A stretch of 64,000 bases of DNA from Rhodocyclaceae bacterium (GCA_019455325.1 JACFMQ010000002.1:455353-519352); one strand, 5' to 3'. Counted from the first letter of the stretch, positions 19,405-28,146 are shown. The notes: generated from the letters alone by a model not told the origin. A program made the numbers and translations.

Positions 19405-19606
19405 TGCGGAAGGATCATACGCCGAGGATTTCACGATGTGAAGCCACCTCGGCGTTTCTACGGTTATTAGACGACAACGGTCCGGGCGATTCGTTGATGT
19501 CGGTCAGGATCGCGGGCTGCCGGCGCTCGCCGTCGGCAGCCCGGCCGGCCGCGCTGCGCGGCCGGGAACGGGGGGCGGATGCCGCGGGGAAAGACCGCGC
19601 GGGCGA

Positions 19607-20407
19607 TCAGCCCGCCGCCGTCGCCGGCGCCTTCGCGCCCGCCAGCCAGCCGAGCCCGGCCTCGCTGCCGGCGGCCGGCACGTACTCGCAGCCGACCCAG
19701 CCGGCGTAGCCGATCCGGTCGAGCAGCGCGAACAGGTACGGATAGTTGATCTCGCCGCTGCCCGGCTCGTGCCGGCCGGGATGGTCGGCGATCTGGATGT
19801 GCGCGATGCGGTCGAGGTTGGCCTCGATGGTGCGCGCCAGGTCGCCCTCCATCACCTGTGCGTGGTAGACGTCGTACTGCAGCCACAGGTTCGGCTCGGC
19901 GACCGATTCGATCAGCGACAGCGCCTTCCGCGGCGAGTCGATCCAGAAGCCGGGCATGTCGATGCGGCTGTTGATCGGCTCGACGAGCAGGCGGATGCCC
20001 GCCGCCGCCAGCCGCGACGCCGCGTGCCGCAGGTTGCCGAGCAGGGTGGTGCGGACCTCCTGCGGGCGCAGTCCCGGCCGCGGGATGCCGGCGAGCGCGT
20101 TCACCTGCGTGCAGCCGAGTTCGCGCGCGTAGTCGATGGCCAGTTCCACCCCCTCGCGGAACTCCGCCTCGCGGCCCGGCAGCGCCGCCAGGCCGCGCTC
20201 GCCGGCCGCCCAGTCGCCGGCCGGCAGGTTGAAGAGCGCCTGCTGCAGGCCGTTTTCGCGCAGCAGTCGGGCCAGCTCGGCGGCCGGATGGGCGTAGGGG
20301 AACATGTACTCGACGCCGGCGAAGCCGGCGCGGGCGGCGCGCTCGAAACGATCCTCGAAGGCGGCTTCGGTGAACAGAAAGCCGAGATTGGCGCAAAAAC
20401 GGGGCAT
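19607..20407 (-). CDS. hyi: Hydroxypyruvate isomerase
   Basis: 266-residue xylose-isomerase-like TIM barrel. Interconverts hydroxypyruvate and tartronate semialdehyde in glyoxylate use. Family features are MPRFCANLGFLFTEAAFEDRFERAARAGF, LLVEPINSRIDMPGFW (metal-binding Glu), QYDVYHAQVMEGDL, HIQIADHPGRHEPGSGEINY and GCEYVP. A strong GGGAGGAATT ribosome site precedes the ATG. It is encoded just upstream of the GntR-glcDEF cluster on the same strand, which fits glycolate to glyoxylate to hydroxypyruvate metabolism. The 223-bp gap downstream holds no gene beyond the regulator dyad. Confidence 0.9.
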   Translation of the reverse strand: MPRFCANLGFLFTEAAFEDRFERAARAGFAGVEYMFPYAHPAAELARLLRENGLQQALFNLPAGDWAAGERGLAALPGREAEFREGVELAIDYARELGCTQVNALAGIPRPGLRPQEVRTTLLGNLRHAASRLAAAGIRLLVEPINSRIDMPGFWIDSPRKALSLIESVAEPNLWLQYDVYHAQVMEGDLARTIEANLDRIAHIQIADHPGRHEPGSGEINYPYLFALLDRIGYAGWVGCEYVPAAGSEAGLGWLAGAKAPATAAG

Positions 20408-20423
20408 CGCGAATTCCTCCCGA

Positions 20424-20429
20424 TATAAT
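20424..20429 (+). promoter_or_regulatory. Possible -10 box for the cobalamin adenosyltransferase gene
   Basis: TATAAT in the 96-bp divergent gap between hyi and the adenosyltransferase gene, 75 bp before the latter's ATG. No convincing -35 was found. Confidence 0.35.
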
Positions 20430-20503
20430 TCGCAGCTTCGAATCTGCCGGCCCGCTTCTGGTCTAGTTCCGGCAGCCCCCGGCATTCTGACAGGAAACGA
20501 AAA

Positions 20504-21055
20504 ATGGGCAACCGCCTCTCGAAGATCGTCACCCGCACCGGCGACGCCGGCACCACCGGCCTCGGCGACGGCAGCCGCGTCGGCAAGGACAGCCGGCGCA
20601 TCGACGCGCTCGGCGAGGTCGACGAACTCAACTCGACGCTCGGCGTGCTGCTCGCCGAGGAACTGCCGGCGGCCGTACGCGAGGCGCTGCTCGGCATCCA
20701 GAACGACCTCTTCGATCTCGGCGGCGAGCTGTGCTGCCCGGGCATGACCATGGTCAGCGAGGCGCAGGTGCTGCGCCTGGAGCAACTGGTCGAGGATTTC
20801 AACGAAGACCTGCCGCGCCTGAAGGAATTCATCCTGCCCGGCGGCAGCCGGCCGGCGGCGCTGGCGCACCTGGCGCGCGCCGTCGCCCGCCGCGCCGAGC
20901 GCAGCGTCGTCGCGCTGGCGGCGGCCGAGCCGGTCGGCGACGACGTGCGCCGCTACCTGAACCGCCTCTCCGACCTGCTCTTCGTCCTCGGCCGCCACCT
21001 CAACGTCGCCGCCGGCCGCGGCGACGTGCTCTGGGTGCAGCGCAAGAACGCCTGA
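20504..21055 (+). CDS. Cob(I)alamin adenosyltransferase, PduO type
   Basis: Transfers the adenosyl group from ATP to cob(I)alamin to make adenosylcobalamin. The 183-residue product has the family's N-terminal ATP site (SKIVTRTGDAGTTGLGDGSRVGKDS), the RIDALGEVDELNSTLG block and the C-terminal RRYLNRLSDLLFVLGRHLN. Homotrimer in the known family members. Its stop is next to the convergent UbiA-type gene. Confidence 0.94.
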   Translation: MGNRLSKIVTRTGDAGTTGLGDGSRVGKDSRRIDALGEVDELNSTLGVLLAEELPAAVREALLGIQNDLFDLGGELCCPGMTMVSEAQVLRLEQLVEDFNEDLPRLKEFILPGGSRPAALAHLARAVARRAERSVVALAAAEPVGDDVRRYLNRLSDLLFVLGRHLNVAAGRGDVLWVQRKNA

Positions 21056-21056
21056 G

Positions 21057-21920
21057 TCAGGCGAGGATCAGCAGCACGGCGACGAGCCAGCCGCCGGCCG
21101 CCGCCAGGAGGTGCCGGTCGGTCAGCAGGTCGAGCGCCGGGTCGCCGCCGCCGGCCCGCCGGTGCAGGCGGTAGAGGTAGCGGAACATCCCGTACACGAC
21201 GAAGGGCACGGTCGCCGCCAGGCGGTCGTCGTCGTGCAGCGCCCGCGTGTCGGGGCTGACGGTGTACAGGCTGTAGCAGACGATGGTCGCCGCGGCGCAG
21301 ATGCCGGTCAGTTGATCGAGCAGCGCCGGGTCGTAGTCGTCGAGCACCCGCCGGTGGCCGCCGGCGCCGCCGGCGAGCGCCCGCAGCTCGGCGCGGCGCT
21401 TGCAGAAGCCGAGGAAGAGCGTGAGCATCAGCCCGCACAGCAGCAGCCAGTGCGAGGGCGCGATGCCGACGCCGAGCGTGCCGGCGAGGATGCGCAGCAT
21501 GAAGCCGGCGGCGATGATGAAGACGTCGAGCAGCACCACGCGCTTCAGGCCGAGCGAATAGCCGACGTTGAGCAGCAGGTAGGCGGCGACGATGGCCAGC
21601 ACCGTCGGCGAGGCCAGCCAGGCGAGGCCGGCGGCGGCGGCGAGGCAGAGCGCGCCGACAACGAGCGCGGCGCCGGCGGGAATCACGCCCGAAGCCAGCG
21701 GCCGCCGGCATTTCTCCGGATGCAGCCGGTCGCGCTCGCGGTCGACGAAGTCGTTGCCGACGTAGACCGCCGACGCGGCGAGCGAGAAGGCGGCGGCGGC
21801 GAGCAGCACCTGCCCGACCGTCTGCGCGTCGTTCCAGGCGTGGCCGAAGAGCAGGCCGACGAAGACGAAGCCGCTCTTCAGCCACTGGTGCGGACGCAAC
21901 AGCTCGATCCATGGCCTCAT
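21057..21920 (-). CDS. UbiA-family prenyltransferase (decaprenyl-phosphate phosphoribosyltransferase-like)
   Basis: 287-residue inner-membrane protein with about eight transmembrane segments. The UbiA active-site motif is NDFVDRERDRLHPEKCRRPLASG near residue 55. The short N-terminus MRPWIELLRPHQWLKSGFVFVGLLFG and the lack of typical quinone-prenyltransferase features resemble the DPPR synthase branch, which links polyprenyl phosphate to phosphoribose. The ATG overlaps the stop of the GT39 gene (ATGA), suggesting both act in one lipid-linked sugar pathway. The exact acceptor and donor are inferred. Confidence 0.85.
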   Translation of the reverse strand: MRPWIELLRPHQWLKSGFVFVGLLFGHAWNDAQTVGQVLLAAAAFSLAASAVYVGNDFVDRERDRLHPEKCRRPLASGVIPAGAALVVGALCLAAAAGLAWLASPTVLAIVAAYLLLNVGYSLGLKRVVLLDVFIIAAGFMLRILAGTLGVGIAPSHWLLLCGLMLTLFLGFCKRRAELRALAGGAGGHRRVLDDYDPALLDQLTGICAAATIVCYSLYTVSPDTRALHDDDRLAATVPFVVYGMFRYLYRLHRRAGGGDPALDLLTDRHLLAAAGGWLVAVLLILA

Positions 21921-23458
21921 CGCTCCACCTCCCCCGGGAAATAGCGCTCGACGAACGGACAGGCGCGCAGCGGCAGCGTTTCCGGCAGGCGGTAGTAGAG
22001 ATCGCGCACGCGCCGCAGTACGCGGTCATGATACACGGCGTAGCGGAAGCCCCGCCCGTGCACGAGGTGGAAGACCACGCCCTCGACGGTGAAGGTGTCG
22101 ACGGCGACGTCGGCGAAGAACGGCGCGTAGGACCGCGCGTGCGCCGCGCCGCGGCGCACGATGAGCAGGTCGCGGCCGTCGAGCGCGCGGAAGTCGGTGT
22201 CGAAGTCGTCCTGCCGGCCGTGGACCGAGCCGGTGCCGAACACCGCCACCGGGCGGCCCGCGGCGTGCGCCAGCACGGCCGACGACGCATAGCTCTCCGT
22301 CGCCAGCGTGCAGTCCTCGCCGCAGCGCGCCAGCGGCTCGCGCAGCCGGTCCACGACCGCGTCGCCGCGCAGCATGAGCACGGCGCCGGGGTGCAGGCTG
22401 CCGCCCTCCCACACGGACAGCGGCAGGCCGAGCAGCGCCGCGGCGGCGATGACGTGCAGCGCGGCGAACGCCGCCGACCAGCGGCACAGGCGCCACAGCG
22501 CGTCGATCGGCAGCGCGGCGGCGGCGAGCACGGCGACGAAGGGCATGAAGGCGAGCAGCCAGTGCAGGCCGACGCTCTTCGTGAAGGACAGCAGGAAGAA
22601 AAGGGCGAGCGGCACGCCGGCGAGCCAGGCCATGGCCCGCGCCGTATCGTCGGCGGCGAGCGTCGCCGCCAGCCGGTCGCGGCCGCGCCACAGCGCCCAC
22701 AGCAGCCAGGGCGTCGCCAGGTAGGCGAGCGAGGCGGCGAAGAGCGGCGGGTTGAGCCAGTCGAAGCCGGCCCGCTCGTTGCGGTTGTAGAAGTTGAAGA
22801 GGACGTTCGGCCAGCAGTGGCCGGCGTTCCACCACAGGTTCCAGGCCGGGCCGACGAGGGCGCAGGCGGTGAGCGCGGCGAGCATGGCGACGCAGCCGCG
22901 GTCGCGGCGGGCGAACAGCGCGTGCGCGGCGAAGGCGAAGCCGAGCAGCGCCGCGAAATACTTGCCGAGGAAGGCGGCGCCGAGCAGCAGGCCGGCCAGC
23001 GCGTGCCAGGCGAACGAGGCGCGGCGCATGCCTTCGACGTAGGCCAGTACCGACAGCAGCGAGAAGAGGATCACCGGCGTGTCGGTGGTGATCAGCACGT
23101 TCCAGACGTCGGCCGGCTGCAAGAGCACGAGCAGCGCGGCGAGACGGGCGCGCTCGTCAGACTGCACGCGCAGCAGCGACCAGGCGCCCCAGGCCAGCGC
23201 GAAGGGCAGCAGCAGCGCCGGCAGGCGCAGCCACCACTCGGCGCGGCCGAAGGGCAGCAGCGCCGCCAGCCACCAGCCGACCATCGGCGGGTGGTCGTAG
23301 TAGCCGCCGGCCGGCCGCTCGCCCCAGACGACGAAGTAGGCCTCGTCGCCGGTCAGCGGCAGCGCCGCGGCGAACCAGAAGCGGAAGAGGACGAGCGCGG
23401 CGAGCGCGACCGCCAGCCAGCGGCCGGTCCGCGAGGCCGGCAGCCGCAGTCGACTCAG
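21917..23458 (-). CDS. GT39-type membrane glycosyltransferase (PMT/ArnT-like)
   Basis: About 513-residue polytopic membrane protein. After an N-terminal transmembrane segment comes LTGDEAYFVVWGE, the acidic first-loop motif of PMT/ArnT enzymes, which use polyprenyl-phosphate sugars as donors. HPPMVGWWLA and many transmembrane helices follow. A C-terminal non-membrane part of about 150 residues includes LATESYASSAVL. No ATG, GTG or TTG lies between the end of aroG and the catalytic motif. The only plausible start is the CTG at 23456-23458, overlapping the aroG stop as CTGA, with GAGG about 10 bases upstream. Confidence 0.82.
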   Translation of the reverse strand: MSRLRLPASRTGRWLAVALAALVLFRFWFAAALPLTGDEAYFVVWGERPAGGYYDHPPMVGWWLAALLPFGRAEWWLRLPALLLPFALAWGAWSLLRVQSDERARLAALLVLLQPADVWNVLITTDTPVILFSLLSVLAYVEGMRRASFAWHALAGLLLGAAFLGKYFAALLGFAFAAHALFARRDRGCVAMLAALTACALVGPAWNLWWNAGHCWPNVLFNFYNRNERAGFDWLNPPLFAASLAYLATPWLLWALWRGRDRLAATLAADDTARAMAWLAGVPLALFFLLSFTKSVGLHWLLAFMPFVAVLAAAALPIDALWRLCRWSAAFAALHVIAAAALLGLPLSVWEGGSLHPGAVLMLRGDAVVDRLREPLARCGEDCTLATESYASSAVLAHAAGRPVAVFGTGSVHGRQDDFDTDFRALDGRDLLIVRRGAAHARSYAPFFADVAVDTFTVEGVVFHLVHGRGFRYAVYHDRVLRRVRDLYYRLPETLPLRACPFVERYFPGEVER

Positions 23459-24534
23459 GTGGTGGCCTCGACCAGGCGGCGCTGACGCACGCCGTGCGCC
23501 AGCGTCTCCAGCACGCCGACGGTGGCCTCCCAGCCGATGCAGGCGTCGGTGATGCTCTTGCCGTATTCGAGCGGCCGGTCCGGCGACAGGTCCTGGCGGC
23601 CCTCGTTCAGGTGCGATTCGACCATCACGCCGATGATGCGCTCGTCGCCGGCGGCGAGCTGGCCGGCGACGTCCTTCGCCACCTCGACCTGACGCTCGAA
23701 CTGCTTGCTGCTGTTGGCGTGCGAGAAGTCGACCATGACGCGCGCGGCCAGCCCGGCGGCGGCGATGTCCCGGCAGCACTGGTCGACGCTTGCCGCGTCG
23801 TAGTTCGGCGCCTTGCCGCCGCGCAGGATGACGTGGCAGTCCTCGTTGCCGGCGGTGGACACGATCGCCGAGTGGCCGCCCTTGGTCACCGACAGGAAGT
23901 GGTGCGGCGCGCTGGCCGCGCGGATCGCGTCGACGGCGATGCGCACGTTGCCGTCGGTGCCGTTCTTGAAGCCGACCGGGCAGGAAAGGCCGGAGGCCAG
24001 TTCGCGGTGCACCTGCGACTCGGTGGTGCGCGCGCCGATGGCGCCCCAGGCGATCAGGTCGGCGGTGTACTGCGGCGTGATCGTGTCGAGGAATTCGGTG
24101 GCGCAGGGCAGGCCGAGCTCGTTGATTTCCAGCAGCAGGCGGCGCGCCACGCGCACGCCCTCGTTGATGCGGAACGAGCCGTCGAGCCGCGGGTCGTTGA
24201 TCAGCCCCTTCCAGCCGACGGTGGTGCGCGGCTTCTCGAAATAGACGCGCATGACGACGATCAGGTCGTCGGCGTGGCGCGCCATTTCCTTTTCCAGGCG
24301 CCGCGCGTACTCCATCGCCGCGTCGAAGTCGTGGATCGAGCACGGGCCGACGACGACCAGCAGCCGGTCGTCGGCGCCGTGCAGCACGCGGTGGATGGCC
24401 TGGCGGGCGTTGTACGTGGTCTGCGCCGCGCGCGCCGACACCGGATACTCGCGGAACACGTGCGCGGGCGGGACCAGTTCCTTGATTTCCTTGATGCGGA
24501 CGTCGTCCGTGTTCGGCTTGGTGTGCGGCGTCAT
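23455..24534 (-). CDS. aroG: 3-Deoxy-7-phosphoheptulonate (DAHP) synthase, class I
   Basis: Condenses phosphoenolpyruvate with erythrose-4-phosphate, the first step of the shikimate pathway. The 359-residue sequence is typical of the AroF/G/H class: VVVGPCSIHDFDAAMEYA, MRVYFEKPRTTVGWKGLINDP, ATEFLDTITPQY, GARTTESQVHRELASGLSCPVGFKNGTDG, VMVDFSHANSSK and GVMVESHLNEGRQ. Which aromatic amino acid inhibits it cannot be told from this. It heads a coupled operon with the GT39 and UbiA-type genes. Confidence 0.95.
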   Translation of the reverse strand: MTPHTKPNTDDVRIKEIKELVPPAHVFREYPVSARAAQTTYNARQAIHRVLHGADDRLLVVVGPCSIHDFDAAMEYARRLEKEMARHADDLIVVMRVYFEKPRTTVGWKGLINDPRLDGSFRINEGVRVARRLLLEINELGLPCATEFLDTITPQYTADLIAWGAIGARTTESQVHRELASGLSCPVGFKNGTDGNVRIAVDAIRAASAPHHFLSVTKGGHSAIVSTAGNEDCHVILRGGKAPNYDAASVDQCCRDIAAAGLAARVMVDFSHANSSKQFERQVEVAKDVAGQLAAGDERIIGVMVESHLNEGRQDLSPDRPLEYGKSITDACIGWEATVGVLETLAHGVRQRRLVEATT

Positions 24535-24703
24535 GATGTGAATCCCGATGAATATTTGTGCGTTGCGGAAAAGCCTTCGATTTTACTCGAAACGGCGGAG
24601 GCGACGGAACGCGCCGTCCGCCTCCCCGTTTGTACGCCGAATCCGCGCCGCGTTCCCCGGCCGTGCGGCGATATGTCGCATTCCCGGCGCACCTTCGCCT
24701 TCC

Positions 24704-24709
24704 TATACT
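24704..24709 (+). promoter_or_regulatory. Possible -10 box for the copper TonB receptor gene
   Basis: TATACT lies 52 bp before the ATG at 24761, in the 226-bp divergent gap after aroG. The -35 region (TTCCCG at 17 bp) is weak, so an activator or another sigma factor may be involved. Confidence 0.35.
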
Positions 24710-24760
24710 CCCCTGCCGAAAACGCTGTATCGCCGAAAAGCCAAAACACAGGGAGAACCC

Positions 24761-27055
24761 ATGCAATTCACCAAGACCCCGATCGCCGTCGCCATCGCCT
24801 GCCTGCTGCCGCACGCCGCCGGCGCGCAGCAGACGCCGCCGCAGCGCACGCTCGACGAAGTCGTCGTCAGCGGCAGCCGCATCGAGCCGACGCCGATGCC
24901 CGCCGGCCGCGTCGACGGCGACGTGCTCACCCAGCTCCGGGCCGGCACCAGCGACACCGCCAGCCTGCTCGCCGACGTTCCCGGCGTGAACCTGCAGGGC
25001 GCCGGCGCGACCTCCAGCCTGCCGGTGATCAACGGCCTCGGCGGCGACCGCGTGCGCACCCAGGTCGACGGCATGGACCTGATCGCTTCCTGCCCGAACC
25101 ACATGAACCCGCCGCTCTCGTACGTCGATCCGAGCGCCGTGGAATCGCTCAAGGTCTACGCCGGCATCTCGCCGGTCAGCGCCGGCGGCGACAACATCGC
25201 CGGCACCATCGTCGCCAAGACGAAGGAGCCGCGCTTCGCGGCGCCCGGCGAAGGCACGCTGTTCGCCGGCGAACTCGGCGCCTTCTACCGCAGCAACGGC
25301 GACGCCTACGGCGGCAACCTGAACGCCACGCTGGCCAGCGAAAGCCTCAGCATCTCGTACACCGGCGCCAGCGCCCAGGCCGACAACTACAAGGCCGGCG
25401 GCAAGTTCAAGAACTACACCGCCACCGGCGTTCCCGGCCATGCGCTGGGCCGCGACGAAGTCGGCTCGACCGCCTACGAAACGCGCAACCACACCCTCGG
25501 CGTCGCCTGGAAGGGCAGCGGCCATCTGATCGAGGCCAAGGTCGGCCTCCAGGATCTGCCGTTCCAGAACTATCCGAACCAGCGCATGGACATGACCGAC
25601 AACGAGCAGTTGCGCTTCAACCTGCGCTACCTCGGCAAGTACGACTGGGGCGCGCTGGAGGCGCGCGCGTACCGCGAGAAGGTCGACCATTCGATGAATT
25701 TCGGCGAGGACAAGCGCTTCTGGTACGGCGCCGCGTCCAACTCGGGGCCGAACAATTCGATCGGCAGCCCCTGCGCGCCGATCGGCGCCACCTGCGCCGC
25801 CGGCATGCCGATGGAGACGGAAAGCAGGAACACCGGCCTGGCGCTCAAGGCCGACATCGATCTCGGCGAGTCGGATCTGCTGCGCGTCGGCGCCGAGCAC
25901 CAGCACTACACGCTCGACGACTGGTGGCCGCCGTCGGGCGGCGGCATGTGGCCGAACGCCTTCATCAACATCAACGACGGCAAGCGCAAGCGCACGGCGC
26001 TGTTCGGCGAGTGGGAAGCGACGCCCAGCCCGCAGTGGACGACCTCGCTCGGCGTCCGCTACGAGCGCGTCGGCACCGATGCCGGCAGGGTCCACGGCTA
26101 CGACCGTGCGACCCCGCCGACCAGCGGCGCCGGCGGCATGATGAATCAGACCGGCGAGGCCGTCGCCTTCAACAACGCCGACCGCAGCAAGACCGACGAC
26201 AACTGGAACCTGAGCGCGATCGCCCGCTACACGCCGTCGGCGACCCGCGACGTCGAGTTCGGCTTCGCCCGCAAGGTGCGCTCGCCGAACCTGTACGAGC
26301 GCTACACGTGGTCGACCGCCGGCATGATGGCCGGGATGAACAACTTCGTCGGCGACGGCAACGGCTACGTCGGCGACATCGACCTGAAACCGGAGAAGGC
26401 GCACACCCTGGCGGCGACGCTGAGCCTGCACACGCCGGCGCGGGACTGGGCGTTCACGGCGACGCCGTACTACACCTGGGTCGCCGACTACATCGACGCG
26501 GTGCGGGCCACCGGCGCGACGACGACGAACCAGTTCGTCGTGCTGAAGTACGCCAACCACGACGCCCGCCTGTTCGGCCTCGACCTCGCCGGCAGGATGC
26601 CGCTGGGCAAGAGCGGCTTCGGCGAGTTCGGCCTCAAGGGGCAGCTCAACTACACGAACGGCAAGAACCGCGACACCGGCGACGACCTCTACAACATCAT
26701 GCCGCTCAACGCCAAGCTGACGCTGACGCACAAGACCGGCGGCTGGGACAGCGGCGTCGAGCTGGTGCTGGTCAAGTCGAAGGACAAGGTTTCGGACGTG
26801 CGCAACGAGGTGAAGACCGACGGCTACAGCCTGGTGAACCTGCGCTCCAGCTACGCCTGGAAGAACGTGCGCATCGACTTCGGCGTCGAGAACCTGTTCG
26901 ACCGCGAGTACGACCTGCCGCTCGGCGGCGCCTACATCGGCCAGGGCCGCACCATGTCGCTCAACCCGCCGGCGGCCGACGGCATGTTCGGCTGGGGCAC
27001 GGCAGTTCCCGGCATGGGCCGTTCGTTCTACGCGGGCGTGAACTACAAGTTCTGA
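24761..27055 (+). CDS. TonB-dependent outer-membrane receptor, OprC/NosA-like (copper)
   Basis: 764 residues with a signal peptide (cut near AGAQQ), a TonB-box-like start (TLDEVVVSGSR), a plug domain and a 22-strand-type beta barrel ending in aromatic NYKF. Residues CPNHM (Cys111, Met115) and HSM (His310, Met312) match the CxxxM and HxM copper-binding pattern described for OprC. Other Met-rich stretches occur (TAGMMAGMNN). The family imports copper, often linked to copper enzymes such as nitrous oxide reductase. GGGAGAA precedes the ATG. Metal identity is inferred from the motifs. Confidence 0.85.
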   Translation: MQFTKTPIAVAIACLLPHAAGAQQTPPQRTLDEVVVSGSRIEPTPMPAGRVDGDVLTQLRAGTSDTASLLADVPGVNLQGAGATSSLPVINGLGGDRVRTQVDGMDLIASCPNHMNPPLSYVDPSAVESLKVYAGISPVSAGGDNIAGTIVAKTKEPRFAAPGEGTLFAGELGAFYRSNGDAYGGNLNATLASESLSISYTGASAQADNYKAGGKFKNYTATGVPGHALGRDEVGSTAYETRNHTLGVAWKGSGHLIEAKVGLQDLPFQNYPNQRMDMTDNEQLRFNLRYLGKYDWGALEARAYREKVDHSMNFGEDKRFWYGAASNSGPNNSIGSPCAPIGATCAAGMPMETESRNTGLALKADIDLGESDLLRVGAEHQHYTLDDWWPPSGGGMWPNAFININDGKRKRTALFGEWEATPSPQWTTSLGVRYERVGTDAGRVHGYDRATPPTSGAGGMMNQTGEAVAFNNADRSKTDDNWNLSAIARYTPSATRDVEFGFARKVRSPNLYERYTWSTAGMMAGMNNFVGDGNGYVGDIDLKPEKAHTLAATLSLHTPARDWAFTATPYYTWVADYIDAVRATGATTTNQFVVLKYANHDARLFGLDLAGRMPLGKSGFGEFGLKGQLNYTNGKNRDTGDDLYNIMPLNAKLTLTHKTGGWDSGVELVLVKSKDKVSDVRNEVKTDGYSLVNLRSSYAWKNVRIDFGVENLFDREYDLPLGGAYIGQGRTMSLNPPAADGMFGWGTAVPGMGRSFYAGVNYKF

Positions 27056-27076
27056 GGTCCGCCCGGCCCGCCCTGG

Positions 27077-27096
27077 AACCCCGCTGCGGCGGGGTT
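27077..27096 (+). terminator. Hairpin after the copper receptor gene
   Basis: Perfect 8-bp stem AACCCCGC/GCGGGGTT with a TGCG loop, 21 bp after the stop. It lacks a clear T-run but is in the right place for a terminator. The rest of the 153-bp gap to the toxin gene shows nothing recognisable. Confidence 0.55.
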
Positions 27097-27208
27097 CATC
27101 GATCCGGTCCGCGCCTTCCGGGTTGAGTTCGGAGCTGTAGTCGGGCAGGGGTCGGTTTTACGGGTTCTTGCTTCACTGACCGCCAATAAATCACAACGGA
27201 ACAACCGT

Positions 27209-27745
27209 TCACTCCGGCGGAAACCGTAGCCGCGAGAACACGCGTCCAGCCTGAATCGCGCGCGCTTCGACTTCCGCCGCCGATGCCAGCAATCCCTTTT
27301 GTTCGAGAAAGCGCAGAAAGGCGCGGGTACTGATCTTGCGGCAGGACGCGGGCACGAGAAAGCTGCCGCGTGCAATCCTGTGATCCTCGAACAGAAAGAC
27401 GCCCGTCCGGGGCGGAACGGCCAGGGCGAAATCGTTGAAAACTTCCTGGATCGCCAGTTCGCCCAAGTCCCGGCGGCGCGGCAATGCGCCGGCCTGTTGC
27501 GCCCGTTGGTGGCTCACCAGCGTTCGCGTCGGCAATATGGGTATCGCATGTTTCGCCGCCCAGCCGGCGAGCGTCTGGCTGGTGGGCGTCGGGTTGCGGG
27601 TGACCTCGTGCAGCACCATGTCGACCAGCATCACGCGCCAGCCGGGTTTGAACAACAGGTCGAGCGCGTCGGCATACGCCAGTGTGATCAGCGGCCCGGC
27701 ATCGGGCAGCAAGGCGATGTCCGCCGTCATGCTTGCCTGTTGCAT
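27209..27745 (-). CDS. PIN-like toxin of a type II toxin-antitoxin pair
   Basis: 178 residues. Acidic residues are placed as in PIN ribonucleases: Asp in LLPDAGPLI near the N-terminus, Glu in MVLHEVTRNP, Glu in RDLGELAIQEV and Asp in FLFEDHRIA. A long basic C-terminal tail follows. It starts 6 bp after the antitoxin stop; an in-frame ATG (MTADIA) lies 15 bases into the gene. It probably cleaves RNA when released from its antitoxin. The subfamily is uncertain. Confidence 0.75.
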   Translation of the reverse strand: MQQASMTADIALLPDAGPLITLAYADALDLLFKPGWRVMLVDMVLHEVTRNPTPTSQTLAGWAAKHAIPILPTRTLVSHQRAQQAGALPRRRDLGELAIQEVFNDFALAVPPRTGVFLFEDHRIARGSFLVPASCRKISTRAFLRFLEQKGLLASAAEVEARAIQAGRVFSRLRFPPE

Positions 27746-27751
27746 ACGGAA

Positions 27752-28102
27752 TCATGCGCCGGGGAGTTCGTTCAACTGTCTGACCATCTCGTCGGTCTGG
27801 GCATCGGGCAGACGCGGCATGGGTAGCCGCGCCTGAACCATCAGCAGGAAGAGGTCTTCTTCGCTCTCCAGCCCCAACGCGTCCATCGCCGCCGCGTCAT
27901 TGACCCGCCCAAGGGAAAAATCGACCAGCACGCGGAAGTTCTGGTTGCCGGCCGCTTCAGCGACCTCAAAGGTTTCGACCAGATAACGCAATTCGGCATT
28001 GAACAAGGCATTGACCGAGGTATCCGTCTTGGCAGCAAGCACCTTCGCCCGCCGGAGCAGATCGCGGTCGACCGCGCCGGTGAAATTGACGGTTTGTGCC
28101 AT
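27752..28102 (-). CDS. RHH-type antitoxin paired with the PIN-like toxin
   Basis: 116 residues. The N-terminus VNFTGAVDRDLLRRAKVLAAKTDTSVNALFNAELRYLVE has the beta-strand/helix/helix pattern of ribbon-helix-helix DNA-binding antitoxins. The C-terminal acidic part (ALGLESEEDLFLLMVQARLPMPRLPDAQ) would bind the toxin. A strong AGGAGGG site precedes the ATG. A perfect dyad 27 bp upstream is probably its operator. Confidence 0.78.
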   Translation of the reverse strand: MAQTVNFTGAVDRDLLRRAKVLAAKTDTSVNALFNAELRYLVETFEVAEAAGNQNFRVLVDFSLGRVNDAAAMDALGLESEEDLFLLMVQARLPMPRLPDAQTDEMVRQLNELPGA

Positions 28103-28129
28103 GAGTCACCCTCCTGAAACATCACTGAT

Positions 28130-28146
28130 TCAAGTGTAGCACTTGA
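28130..28146. promoter_or_regulatory. Probable toxin-antitoxin operator
   Basis: Perfect dyad TCAAGTGtagCACTTGA (7-bp arms, 3-base centre) directly upstream of the antitoxin gene, overlapping a possible reverse-strand -10 (TACACT). This is the typical place for autoregulation by an antitoxin-toxin complex. Confidence 0.65.

Noticed and set aside
21917-26731. A 1604-codon reverse-strand open frame
   Set aside because: Only its last 513 codons form a real protein (GT39). The upstream part is an off-frame reading of aroG and an antisense reading of the copper receptor gene.
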